The notes beneath the pieces are model-generated. The model made no database searches. It saw nothing but the letters and a program-made list of their open reading frames with translations, and was not told where the DNA came from. Below are positions 1 through 5,949 of a stretch of DNA of 5,949 bases, one piece after another; positions within the stretch are counted from its first letter, which is position 1, and each line of letters begins with the position of its first letter. Both the position numbers and the translations under genes were made by a program. Source of the stretch: Methylomarinum sp. (GTDB taxonomy: Bacteria; Pseudomonadota; Gammaproteobacteria; Methylococcales; Methylomonadaceae); contig WTAG01000200.1 in NCBI GenBank assembly GCA_013139755.1, positions 1 to 5,949 on the forward strand, given 5' to 3'.

Positions 1-120
1 TTTTATTTCTACTTGATCAAGTAAAATGTCACTAGGGATTTCATCAAGCAAGGTACTTAAGTAAGTATCTAAAGCTATTTCTTGATGCAAAACCTTTTGA
101 CCAAATTTTTCTAAATGCAT
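1..120 (-). CDS. parP: ParP-like / CheW-domain protein, N-terminal 40 codons only (gene runs off the left edge)
   Basis: An open frame starts at the ATG at 120-118 and continues without a stop to base 1. It reads MHLEKFGQKVLHQEIALDTY and goes on with STLLDEIPSDILLDQ. The CheW-like domain expected for this family would lie beyond the window and is not seen. The call rests mainly on position: directly after a ParA-type gene in a cheA-cheB-motC-motD cluster, where Pseudomonas has PA1463 and Vibrio has parP. The short amphipathic 'ALDTYLSTLLDE' stretch fits the N-terminal segment I expect for such proteins. In Vibrio, ParP links the ParA-like ParC to CheA and keeps the array at the pole. No ATG, GTG or TTG lies upstream in frame before a TAA at 156-154, so 120 is the only ordinary start in this frame. 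It lacks a well-placed Shine-Dalgarno sequence (see the start-region entry). A diverged cheW is the alternative. Confidence 0.6.
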   Translation of the reverse strand, partial: MHLEKFGQKVLHQEIALDTYLSTLLDEIPSDILLDQVEIK

Positions 121-148
121 TAATCGATTGCCATTTTTTTGTCTACCT
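118..148 (-). promoter_or_regulatory. Conflicting translation start region of the parP-like gene (tiny ORF plus TAATG restart)
   Basis: In the sense direction an AGGTAG-like Shine-Dalgarno overlaps the parC stop codon (about 148-143). It is well spaced for the ATG at 134-132, whose A is the last base of a seven-A run. That ATG encodes only M-A-I-D before a TAA at 122-120. This stop shares its final A with the ATG at 120 (TAATG), which opens the long frame. Either the four-codon ORF couples translation into parP, or a one-base indel has split a gene that really begins at 134. Confidence 0.45.
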
Positions 149-923
149 AGATTTTATCTTGCAATAACAGTTCCAACAATTCCGTATAAGCAGTCACTGC
201 TTTAGAATTTGGATCAAATATCGATGCAGGTATACCTTGAAGACTTGCATCCCTGACTTTTGTATCTATTGGAATAACGGAGTCCCAAACATGCTCAGAG
301 TAACGATCCCTCAGCAAAACCAGACCGTCTCTGGTTGCTTTTGTACGTTTATCAAACATTGTTGGCACTATCATATAGTCGGGCATTTTTTTCCTCGACT
401 TAAATACCATTTTCATGGTGTGTACCATTCTTTCCAAACCTTTTAATGCGAGATGCTCCGACAAGGATGGAATAATAATATGATTACATGCAGCTAATGC
501 ATTAATCATTAATATACCCAACATGGGAGGACTATCAATAATTACATAATCATAGTCATCAGATACTTTCTTTAATGCGTTTGACACGACTAAACCCATA
601 CCGCCTAAAGAGGCAACCTGCCTATCAAGTGTTGCAATAGCAGTCGAGGCTGGCAAAATAGATAAGCCCTCAAATTTAGTTTTTGCTATGTAAACCTCAG
701 GGGTAATATTCTTTTTTTTATTCCCCGTATCATGAAACAAGTTGTAAACACTTAACTCCATCTCATCAGGGTTCATTTTAAAATAACTGGTTAAAGAGCC
801 ATGTGGGTCAAGGTCTACTAATAATGTTCTAAACCCCCAGGAAGACAACAGACCACCAAGAGAAACAACTGTTGTTGTTTTTCCTACGCCTCCTTTTTGG
901 TTTGATACAGCCCATACTTTCAT
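147..923 (-). CDS. parC: ParA/MinD-family ATPase of the chemotaxis cluster (ParC/Soj-like)
   Basis: This 258-residue protein belongs to the ParA (deviant Walker A) P-loop ATPases and is of normal length for a small ParA without an N-terminal DNA-binding domain. The deviant Walker A motif KGGVGKTT spans residues 10-17, with signature Lys10 and catalytic-type Lys15. The switch I/A' region VDLDPHGSLT follows at 36-45. Walker B is VIIDSPP at 127-133, with Asp130. Such ATPases dimerise on ATP binding and form positional patterns in the cell. The gene lies in a che/mot cluster and no parB is visible, so array positioning is more likely than chromosome segregation. In Vibrio the equivalent ParC recruits chemotaxis arrays to the old pole. 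The start ATG is 12 bp after the motD stop, with a GAGAG ribosome-binding sequence just upstream, so it is probably cotranscribed with motD. The ParA fold is certain; the ParC role is inferred from context. Confidence 0.9.
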   Translation of the reverse strand: MKVWAVSNQKGGVGKTTTVVSLGGLLSSWGFRTLLVDLDPHGSLTSYFKMNPDEMELSVYNLFHDTGNKKKNITPEVYIAKTKFEGLSILPASTAIATLDRQVASLGGMGLVVSNALKKVSDDYDYVIIDSPPMLGILMINALAACNHIIIPSLSEHLALKGLERMVHTMKMVFKSRKKMPDYMIVPTMFDKRTKATRDGLVLLRDRYSEHVWDSVIPIDTKVRDASLQGIPASIFDPNSKAVTAYTELLELLLQDKI

Positions 924-935
924 ATTTCTCTCATG

Positions 936-1820
936 CTAGTGAACATTTGTGGCCACTGATTTTTTCTGAATAGTCTCTACAGAAGTATTTAAATTCAGTA
1001 CTTTAGACCTTTCCTTATCACTCATTCCATAACGTGCAAATGCTTGAGACATTAAGACCAACACAACACGTCGATTTTTAATACGTCCCTCTTCACTATT
1101 GTTATCGGCAACAGGGTGAAATTCTCCATAGCCTACAGCAGATAATCTTTTTGCTGAAATGCCATTTTTAACAAATTCTCTCACCACCGTTGTAGCTCTT
1201 GCAGAAGATAAGTCCCAATTTGATGGGAACTCAAGCGTATTAATCGATATATTATCTGTATGCCCTTCAATACTGATTACATTTTTCATTCGTCTAACAA
1301 CTTCTGCTATTTTTCTAATAACGGGTATCGCTTTGCTTGCTAATTCAGCTTCACCACTTAAAAATAGCAATTGGCTATTCATTTCCAGCTCTATCCAAAA
1401 ATCTTTTTTCTTTACTTCAATTAAGTCATTTTCAATATAAGGTTGCATAACATCTTCAAATTGCTCCGAGATTAATTGCAACTGCCGTCTTTCCCTTAAA
1501 ATTTCTTCACTTAATTGCTTTTGTTTAATTACCTCTTCAATTATCGGATTATCAACAATAATTGGCTCAATTGATTTTTTCTCTACGCCTATTTGTATAG
1601 GCTCAATAAACCTCTCAAATTTATGTTTCGTTGAAAAAGCTTCATCCAGCGCTTCAGATAAATGCTCATATTTTTCATTATTTACCGATGAGATCGAATA
1701 CATCACCACAAAAAAAGCAAACAAAAGTGTTATAAAATCCGCATACGAAACTAACCAGCGTTCATGGCTTTCATTATCATTACTATCAAAATATTTTTTT
1801 CTACGCCGTGATCGTGCCAT
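936..1820 (-). CDS. motD: Flagellar motor stator protein MotD (MotB family, OmpA-like domain)
   Basis: MotB-family stator subunit of 294 residues. It begins with a basic cytoplasmic tail (ARSRRRKK, 2-9). A single transmembrane helix covers about 23-45 in the context SYADFITLLFAFFVVMYSIS. Asp28 matches the ion-carrying Asp32 of E. coli MotB. A charged, helix-prone periplasmic linker (about 50-140) leads to an OmpA-like peptidoglycan-binding domain (about 145-260), with IEGHTDN at 184-190, NWDLSSARA at 201-209 and the GRIKNRRV core at 245-252. A roughly 35-residue tail of unknown role follows. MotD should pair with MotC, anchor it to peptidoglycan and conduct ions, most likely protons, although coupling ion cannot be proven from this sequence. 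A GGAG Shine-Dalgarno (1832-1829) sits 8 nt before the ATG, which supports this start. MotD rather than MotB is chosen because of the cheB-motC-motD-parA context. Confidence 0.93.
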   Translation of the reverse strand: MARSRRRKKYFDSNDNESHERWLVSYADFITLLFAFFVVMYSISSVNNEKYEHLSEALDEAFSTKHKFERFIEPIQIGVEKKSIEPIIVDNPIIEEVIKQKQLSEEILRERRQLQLISEQFEDVMQPYIENDLIEVKKKDFWIELEMNSQLLFLSGEAELASKAIPVIRKIAEVVRRMKNVISIEGHTDNISINTLEFPSNWDLSSARATTVVREFVKNGISAKRLSAVGYGEFHPVADNNSEEGRIKNRRVVLVLMSQAFARYGMSDKERSKVLNLNTSVETIQKKSVATNVH

Positions 1821-1852
1821 TTATTTGACTCCAACGCGTTAAGGGAACCAGC

Positions 1853-1882
1853 ATAAAATAACGAAGTAACATTTTGTGTCAA
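1853..1882 (-). promoter_or_regulatory. Possible sigma70 promoter in the motC-motD gap
   Basis: In the sense direction, directly after the motC stop, there is a perfect -35 hexamer TTGACA (1882-1877), an 18-bp spacer and TTTTAT (1858-1853), which matches 4 of 6 bases of the -10 consensus. An overlapping TATTTT at 16-bp spacing is equally good. The 65-bp gap is unusually wide for this otherwise tight run of genes, so an internal promoter for motD, parC and parP is reasonable. In A+T-rich DNA such matches also arise by chance. Confidence 0.35.
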
Positions 1883-1885
1883 TCC

Positions 1886-2626
1886 TTATTGAATATAGCC
1901 TGATAATTTCAGTTCTATATTCCTTGGATTTTCCCATTCAGCAATTGCTGTGATACCCTCCATCATCATTTCTTTAGCCTGCAATAAGGCATAGGCTTGT
2001 GACTTTAATCTATTGGCTATGGGAAGGAACAATAAATTAGCAAAACCTACCCCATAAATAGTTGCCACAAATGCCGTTGCAATCCCTGCCCCCAATAATT
2101 CAGGGTTTGCCAAATTTTGCATAACATGTATTAAACCTACAACCGCACCAATAATACCAATAGTGGGTGAATACCCGCCCATCGCCTCATACACTTTTGC
2201 TGCTTGCATCTCAGCATGCTCAATTGTATTTAGCTCTACATCCAGGCAGTCCCTAATGACGTCAGGTTCATTACCATCAACTAATAGCTGCAAGCCTTTT
2301 TTGGCAAACAGGTCTTTTTCACTATCGACAATCGCTTCCAACCCTAACAAGCCCTCTTTTCTTGCTAAAGCACTCCACCTCACCACTTTTTTAATTTGAT
2401 CGCTAAGTAATAATTTCCTAGGACTCACAATTAACCATAATATTTTTATGCTATGAAATATAACTTTAGAGGGAAAATGTAACAACGTTGCGCCTAAGGT
2501 ACCACCAAAGACAATAAGTAATGCGGGGAGGTTAATTAATGATGCTAAGTGTCCCCCCTCCAAGAAGTTTCCACCCACAATGGCAATAAAACCCAATAAA
2601 ACACCAATAATACTTAAAATATCCAT
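1886..2626 (-). CDS. motC: Flagellar motor stator protein MotC (MotA/TolQ/ExbB family)
   Basis: MotA-family integral membrane stator subunit of 246 residues, shorter than E. coli MotA (295) and in the size range of MotC/PomA-type proteins. Two N-terminal hydrophobic segments (about 3-20 and 32-50) and two C-terminal ones (about 152-172 and 182-204) give the usual four-helix plan with a large cytoplasmic loop. In that loop ARKEGLLGLE (88-97) places Arg89 and Glu97 where E. coli MotA has Arg90 and Glu98, the charges that contact FliG. Pro154 in YSPTIGIIG and Pro202 in FLPIANRLK match the conserved prolines Pro173 and Pro222. With MotD it forms the inner-membrane ion channel that drives flagellar rotation. 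Its ATG shares one base with the cheB stop (TAATG), and no clear Shine-Dalgarno precedes it, so translation is probably coupled to cheB. The MotC name follows the cluster context; the family assignment is secure. Confidence 0.93.
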   Translation of the reverse strand: MDILSIIGVLLGFIAIVGGNFLEGGHLASLINLPALLIVFGGTLGATLLHFPSKVIFHSIKILWLIVSPRKLLLSDQIKKVVRWSALARKEGLLGLEAIVDSEKDLFAKKGLQLLVDGNEPDVIRDCLDVELNTIEHAEMQAAKVYEAMGGYSPTIGIIGAVVGLIHVMQNLANPELLGAGIATAFVATIYGVGFANLLFLPIANRLKSQAYALLQAKEMMMEGITAIAEWENPRNIELKLSGYIQ

Positions 2627-2628
2627 TA
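2624..2628 (-). other. cheB-motC stop/start overlap (TAATG)
   Basis: The cheB TAA (2628-2626) and motC ATG (2626-2624) share one base. Upstream, the cheB 3' end is an A-rich stretch (FKKIR codons) without a GGAG-like sequence. This pattern suggests that ribosomes finishing cheB restart on motC and that the two are cotranscribed. Confidence 0.85.
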
Positions 2629-3723
2629 TCTAATTTTTTTAAATTGGTTTTCGACTTCATCCAGACTATAAATTTTATCTGCAAGGTTTGCATCAACAAT
2701 GGCTTTTGGCATGCCATAAATAGTGCAGCTCGCTTCATCTTGCGCCCAAATAGAAAGACCCTTTTGTTTTAATTTTACAGCACCTTCTTTTCCATCAGAG
2801 CCCATGCCAGTTAGTACAACAGTCAGCACATTGGCAGAAAACACCCTTGCAACTGATGCTAAGGTAATATCGGCGCAAGGACTATAGATATCATTTCTTT
2901 GTTTTTCCTTAATTATCACAGATTTATTTCCTGTAATGCCTTTCACCTCCATTTGCATGCCTCCCGGGGCCACCAATGCCACACCAGGCTTCAATAACTC
3001 ACCATGTTCCGCTTCTTTAACTTTGACTTGACTCAACTGATCCAGCCTTTCTGCAAAACTTTTGGTAAAGTTATGAGGCATGTGCTGAATAATAAGAATG
3101 GGAAATGAGCAACTAGATACCAGTTCAGGCAATACTTTTTGCACTGCAACCGGCCCCCCAGTCGATGCAACAATCACTAACAACTCAATTTTGCTTTTCT
3201 TTGGTTGAGAAACAATTGCAGAAACTGAATGTTGCCCTCGCGTAGTCAGTTGAGGTGTTTTTAAAGTCGCTACAGGCTTTATCTTTGAGACACCAGCATT
3301 ATTCCACTGTGATTTAATTCTTTTTGATTGCAAGGCAACGATACGGACTCTAAGCCTTAATAGTCGCTTAGCTATAGCCCTGTCACCATCGATCTCATCC
3401 AACTGTTTCGGTAAAAAATCAATCGCCCCAGCACTCAGTGCATCAAGTGTTGCCTGAGCCCCTTCATGAGTCACTGCTGAGAACATTAATATGGCTGTAG
3501 GAGATTCTGCCATAATCTTTTTTACTGCTGTAATACCATCCATAACTGGCATTTCAACATCCATCGTGATGACATCTGGTGTTAATTGAGCAGCCATAAG
3601 CACTGCTTCTTTTCCATTTTTAGCAATACCAACAACTTTAAAATCGGCTTCCTCTTCTAGAATTTCACAAATTCTTTTACAAATAAACCTAGAATCATCA
3701 ACAATTAACACCCTAATTGACAT
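2626..3723 (-). CDS. cheB: Chemotaxis response regulator and protein-glutamate methylesterase CheB
   Basis: Complete 365-residue CheB. The N-terminal receiver domain (about 1-120) has the acidic pair Asp9-Asp10, phospho-acceptor Asp55 in TMDVEMPVMDG, the switch residue Ser82 and Lys106. A linker of about 55 residues (125-180), basic and poorly conserved in appearance, joins it to the methylesterase domain (about 181-362). The catalytic triad is visible as Ser187 in ASTGG, His214 in QHMPHNFT and Asp310 in GMGSD. Its spacing matches Salmonella Ser164-His190-Asp286 closely. Phosphorylated by CheA, CheB removes methyl groups from glutamates (and deamidates glutamines) on chemoreceptors, which resets receptor sensitivity. 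The start MSIRVLIVDDS is the standard CheB N-terminus, with a weak AGAGAAA sequence about 10 nt upstream. A 197-bp gap separates it from cheA, and its stop overlaps motC. Confidence 0.97.
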   Translation of the reverse strand: MSIRVLIVDDSRFICKRICEILEEEADFKVVGIAKNGKEAVLMAAQLTPDVITMDVEMPVMDGITAVKKIMAESPTAILMFSAVTHEGAQATLDALSAGAIDFLPKQLDEIDGDRAIAKRLLRLRVRIVALQSKRIKSQWNNAGVSKIKPVATLKTPQLTTRGQHSVSAIVSQPKKSKIELLVIVASTGGPVAVQKVLPELVSSCSFPILIIQHMPHNFTKSFAERLDQLSQVKVKEAEHGELLKPGVALVAPGGMQMEVKGITGNKSVIIKEKQRNDIYSPCADITLASVARVFSANVLTVVLTGMGSDGKEGAVKLKQKGLSIWAQDEASCTIYGMPKAIVDANLADKIYSLDEVENQFKKIR

Positions 3724-3772
3724 ATATGTATTTTCTCTAAAAATAACAAAAACTTGAGTGAGTTAAGATCCA

Positions 3773-3801
3773 ATACTAAAGCTATAAACGATATGTGACA
3801 A
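3773..3801 (-). promoter_or_regulatory. Candidate sigma70 promoter for cheB
   Basis: In the sense direction TTGTCA (3801-3796, 5 of 6 to the -35 consensus) is followed by exactly 17 bp and TAGTAT (3778-3773, 4 of 6 to the -10 consensus). Transcription would start near 3766 and leave a leader of about 43 nt before the cheB ATG. It rests on a consensus match by eye only. Confidence 0.4.
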
Positions 3802-3818
3802 CGCCTAATTATGTAGAA

Positions 3819-3844
3819 ATACCGACTCTGTATGCTTTGCTTTA
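3819..3844 (-). promoter_or_regulatory. Candidate sigma28 (FliA) promoter for cheB-motC-motD
   Basis: The sense strand has TAAA (3844-3841), 14 bp, then GTCGGTAT (3826-3819). The FliA consensus is TAAA, about 15 bp, GCCGATAA, so the -35 core is perfect and 5 of 8 bases of the -10 agree, including CG and TA. The late chemotaxis and stator genes of Pseudomonas are reported to depend on FliA, which makes a site here plausible. The leader to cheB would be about 90 nt. Confidence 0.4.
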
Positions 3845-3920
3845 AAAGATACTAGAAGAAGAGCCCATATGACTAATCAACTACAAACTTAACACCTCAA
3901 GCTTATTTCCAGCAACGTAG

Positions 3921-5949
3921 TTACCCTGCATACTTATTCATCAGCCCAGGTACATCCAAAATCAGTGCGATCTTACCATCCCCCGTAATGGTCGCCCCTG
4001 CCAAACCAGCCACACCTTGTAGATTAGCACCTAAAGGCTTAATAACCACTTCTTCCTGCCCCACTAACTGATCAACAACAAAACCAATCTGACGCCCACC
4101 GGAGTTAACAACAACAACGTGTGATGTAGCTTCTTTATCGGCAATATAAGTGGGGTCATTGACTAACCAATCACTCAGGAAAAATAGCGGCAATGCTCTT
4201 TCCCTCACCATAATAACTAATTGACCATCCACCACATTTGTCCTTTTTAAATCTAAATCCAAGATTTCTAGTACACTTGCTAAAGGTAAGGCGAATGCTT
4301 GTCCACCAAGGACAACCATCAAGGTCGGCATAATAGCAAGCGTTAACGGGACTTTAATGGTAATTGTACTGCCAACACCTTCTACAGAATCAATTTCAAC
4401 GATGCCGTTCATTTGGATAATACGGGTCTTAACAACATCCATACCCACCCCACGACCAGAGACATCTGAAATCTCAGTTTTGGTTGAAAATCCAGGCATA
4501 AAAATCAGGTTATAACACTCTCTATTATCAAGCCGCGCGGCTGTTTCTTCGTCCATCAATCCTTTTTCAACAACAATTCGTCTCAGCACATCAGCATTCA
4601 TGCCTTTACCATCATCCTTGATTGATAACATAATATGATCACCTTCTTGAGAAGCGGTTAACACAACCACCCCTTCTCTGGGTTTTCCGGCCGCAACTCT
4701 ATCATCAGGAAACTCGATACCATGATCAACGGCATTTCTAACCAAATGCACCAGTGGGTCGGCTAATGCTTCGACTAGGTTTTTATCCAGATCTGTTTCT
4801 TCCCCAACCAACTCCAATTTTATTTCTTTTTTGAGACTTCTTGATAAATCTCTAACCACTCGTGGAAAACGTCCAAATACCTTTTTAATGGGCTGCATAC
4901 GCGTTTTCATTACTGCTAATTGCAAATCAGCCGTTACTACATCAAGATTTGATACGGCTTTGGACATCTGTTCGCTTGAACCGGTATCACTTGAAGATTT
5001 AAGAGTCTGAAATCGATTCCTGACTAAAACAAGTTCCCCAACCATATTCATAATATTGTCTAGAACCTGTGTATCAACCCGAACAGTTGTTTCCCCTTGC
5101 GAAGCAGTAGCCGGCTTTTTCGTGGCCTTTGCTACTTTAGCCGTTTCGACAATCGCTTCTGGTTTGGGCTGTTGTTTTTCCGGCTGAGGTTTTATTGGCG
5201 ATTCTGCTTCAGGGACAATAAGCTCAGGCTCTTTAATAATCTCTACAGGCTCTTCTTTTTTAGTCTCTGCTGCGCCTACCGAACTGTTAAATGTACCTTT
5301 GCCATGCAAATCATCTAATAAATTATCAAATTCTTCTTCTGTAATATCACCAGAATCAACCACTGCCTCTGGCACCTGTTCTTCCTTAAGGCTTGCTGCT
5401 GAAAACTGACCTTTACCATGTAGTTCATCTAATAAACTATCAAACTCATCTTCAGTGATATCACCTGGATCGACAGGTACTGCTGTTATTTCTTGTTCAG
5501 GCGTTGCTTCATCGGGCTCTTGCTGTAGGCCTTGAGCAGAAAACTGCCCCTTTCCGTGTAAATTATCCAGCAAGCTATCAAACTCATCTTCTGTTATTTC
5601 ATCATTATCCGATGCAACTGCATTGATCTCTGACTCAGAAACATCTTCAAGCATTGCCTCAAACTCTTGTTCAACAAAATCTGCAATAACTGGTGCATCT
5701 ACAACTGCTTTTTCTTCAACTATAGGCTCTGGAGGTGACTCAACAATCGTTTTTTCTGCACTTCCCGCACTGGTAAATGCCTGTAACCGTGTTAATAGGC
5801 TGTCGTCCGCTGCCTCAGGCTCATTACCTGCCTTTACTTGGTCAAACATCAAATTGACTATATCAACGACTTCCAGAATAACATCCATTAATTCTGCATT
5901 TACCTGTCGCTCCCCCTGTCTTAAAACGTTAAAAACATCTTCCGCTTTA
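3921..5949 (-). CDS. cheA: Chemotaxis histidine kinase CheA, 5' end outside the window
   Basis: The frame is open to the right edge: 20 further codons upstream of the ATG at 5888 read KAEDVFNVLRQGERQVNAEL, the last part of an HPt (P1) domain, so that ATG is internal. The phospho-accepting histidine lies outside the window. Counting from the 5888 Met as residue 1, P1 ends near 23. An acidic, Pro/Lys/Glu-rich linker (about 24-265) carries three copies of a motif and no recognisable P2 domain. P3 dimerisation covers about 267-335 (VDNIMNMVGELVLVRN-like). The P4 ATPase domain has the N box HLVRNAVDHG (381-390), G1 DDGKGM (425-430), F box FMPGFSTK (463-470) and G2 GRGVGMDVV (478-486). The CheW-like P5 covers about 520-655. 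CheA reads receptor arrays through CheW, autophosphorylates and passes phosphate to CheY and CheB. All ATP-binding motifs are intact, so it should be active. Confidence 0.97.
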   Translation of the reverse strand, partial: KAEDVFNVLRQGERQVNAELMDVILEVVDIVNLMFDQVKAGNEPEAADDSLLTRLQAFTSAGSAEKTIVESPPEPIVEEKAVVDAPVIADFVEQEFEAMLEDVSESEINAVASDNDEITEDEFDSLLDNLHGKGQFSAQGLQQEPDEATPEQEITAVPVDPGDITEDEFDSLLDELHGKGQFSAASLKEEQVPEAVVDSGDITEEEFDNLLDDLHGKGTFNSSVGAAETKKEEPVEIIKEPELIVPEAESPIKPQPEKQQPKPEAIVETAKVAKATKKPATASQGETTVRVDTQVLDNIMNMVGELVLVRNRFQTLKSSSDTGSSEQMSKAVSNLDVVTADLQLAVMKTRMQPIKKVFGRFPRVVRDLSRSLKKEIKLELVGEETDLDKNLVEALADPLVHLVRNAVDHGIEFPDDRVAAGKPREGVVVLTASQEGDHIMLSIKDDGKGMNADVLRRIVVEKGLMDEETAARLDNRECYNLIFMPGFSTKTEISDVSGRGVGMDVVKTRIIQMNGIVEIDSVEGVGSTITIKVPLTLAIMPTLMVVLGGQAFALPLASVLEILDLDLKRTNVVDGQLVIMVRERALPLFFLSDWLVNDPTYIADKEATSHVVVVNSGGRQIGFVVDQLVGQEEVVIKPLGANLQGVAGLAGATITGDGKIALILDVPGLMNKYAG
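5283..5345 (-). repeat. CheA linker motif, copy 3
   Basis: This copy encodes residues 182-202, ITEEEFDNLLDDLHGKGTF followed by NS. It starts 38 residues after copy 2 and keeps EFD, LLD and LHGKG, but varies elsewhere. Confidence 0.88.
5397..5459 (-). repeat. CheA linker motif, copy 2
   Basis: This copy encodes residues 144-164, ITEDEFDSLLDELHGKGQF followed by SA. It differs from copy 1 by one residue (N to E) and starts 46 residues after it. Confidence 0.9.
5535..5597 (-). repeat. CheA linker motif, copy 1
   Basis: This copy encodes residues 98-118 (Met at 5888 = 1), ITEDEFDSLLDNLHGKGQF followed by SA. An acidic start, an amphipathic EFDSLLDNL core and an invariant LHGKG end define the motif. 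It is almost identical to copy 2 in protein but differs at many third codon positions, so it is an old, selected repeat rather than a recent duplication. Confidence 0.9.
5631..5678 (-). repeat. Possible degenerate fourth copy of the CheA linker motif
   Basis: Residues 71-86 (FVEQEFEAMLEDVSES) share the acidic lead-in, an EFxxxLxx core and the position just before copy 1, but lack LHGKG. It may be an eroded copy or simply another acidic helix. Confidence 0.3.

Larger units (their letters stand above)
3724..3920. other. cheA-cheB intergenic region (197 bp), no gene
   Basis: This is the largest non-coding stretch in the window. It has no ORF of credible length on either strand and no GC-rich hairpin followed by a T-run, so read-through from cheA into cheB is likely. 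It contains the two promoter candidates listed separately. Confidence 0.7.

Noticed and set aside
147..923. ParA protein as a chromosome or plasmid partition factor
   Set aside because: There is no parB or centromere-like repeat nearby and the neighbours are chemotaxis and motor genes; the ParC-type role fits better.
1833..1840. Palindrome AACGCGTT in the motC-motD gap as an operator
   Set aside because: An eight-base palindrome alone is too short to separate from chance, and no second copy is seen in the other gaps.
2532..2738. Minus-strand 68-codon frame across the cheB-motC junction
   Set aside because: It overlaps two well-supported genes in another frame and its sequence resembles no protein; it is a shadow frame.
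3733..3767. Weak inverted repeat (AACT...AGTT) followed by T-rich sequence upstream of cheB, considered as a terminator
   Set aside because: The stem is only about four A/T-rich pairs and the T-run is broken; it also lies downstream of the promoter candidates, just before the cheB start.
3869..3892. Plus-strand mini ORF MTNQLQT with a purine-rich sequence upstream
   Set aside because: It has seven codons and nothing else to support it; the purine stretch is likely chance in an A+T-rich gap.
5097..5318. Plus-strand open frame opposite the cheA linker, rich in F, R and L
   Set aside because: It is the mirror of Lys/Glu/Pro-rich codons of cheA and has no recognisable domain; the same applies to plus-strand frames opposite parC, motD and motC (237-446, 1159-1440, 2163-2399).
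5886..5888. ATG at 5888 as the start of cheA
   Set aside because: Twenty in-frame codons upstream, open to the window edge, continue the final helices of the P1 domain. A start here would remove the phosphorylated histidine and most of P1, so it is an internal methionine.

Overview
The window is a minus-strand chemotaxis and flagellar-motor gene block. In transcription order (right to left) it holds cheA (5' end outside the window), cheB, motC, motD, a ParA-family ATPase (parC/soj-like) and the first 40 codons of a gene that is most likely parP (CheW-like). All genes point the same way. I see no mobile element, CRISPR array, tRNA or rRNA. The gene order matches the polar-flagellate chemotaxis cluster known from Pseudomonas (cheA-cheB-motC-motD-PA1462-PA1463-cheW), and in part Vibrio (cheA-cheB-parC-parP-cheW). 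The host is therefore probably a motile, polarly flagellated gammaproteobacterium. Its DNA is A+T-rich, unlike typical Pseudomonas. The genus cannot be decided from this window.

Layout: 3921-5949 is cheA, with the end of the P1 (HPt) domain, a long acidic/proline-rich linker with three near-identical motifs, then P3, P4 and P5. 3724-3920 is the largest gap (197 bp). It has no gene and no convincing terminator, but holds a sigma28-like and a sigma70-like promoter candidate facing cheB. 2626-3723 is cheB, whose stop codon overlaps the motC start (TAATG). 1886-2626 is motC. A 65-bp gap with a possible internal promoter separates it from motD (936-1820). The ParA-type gene (147-923) follows 12 bp after motD, and the parP fragment runs from 120 off the left edge.

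How the genes work together: CheA phosphorylates CheY (not in the window) and CheB. CheB demethylates chemoreceptors to give adaptation. MotC and MotD form an ion-driven stator that turns the flagellum. ParC and ParP are known in Vibrio to place chemoreceptor arrays at the cell pole and pass them to daughter cells, with ParP binding CheA. The tandem motif in the CheA linker is the most interesting candidate for that CheA-ParP contact. The system itself is a known one. The open points are the triplicated CheA motif, the ambiguous start of the parP gene and the internal promoters.
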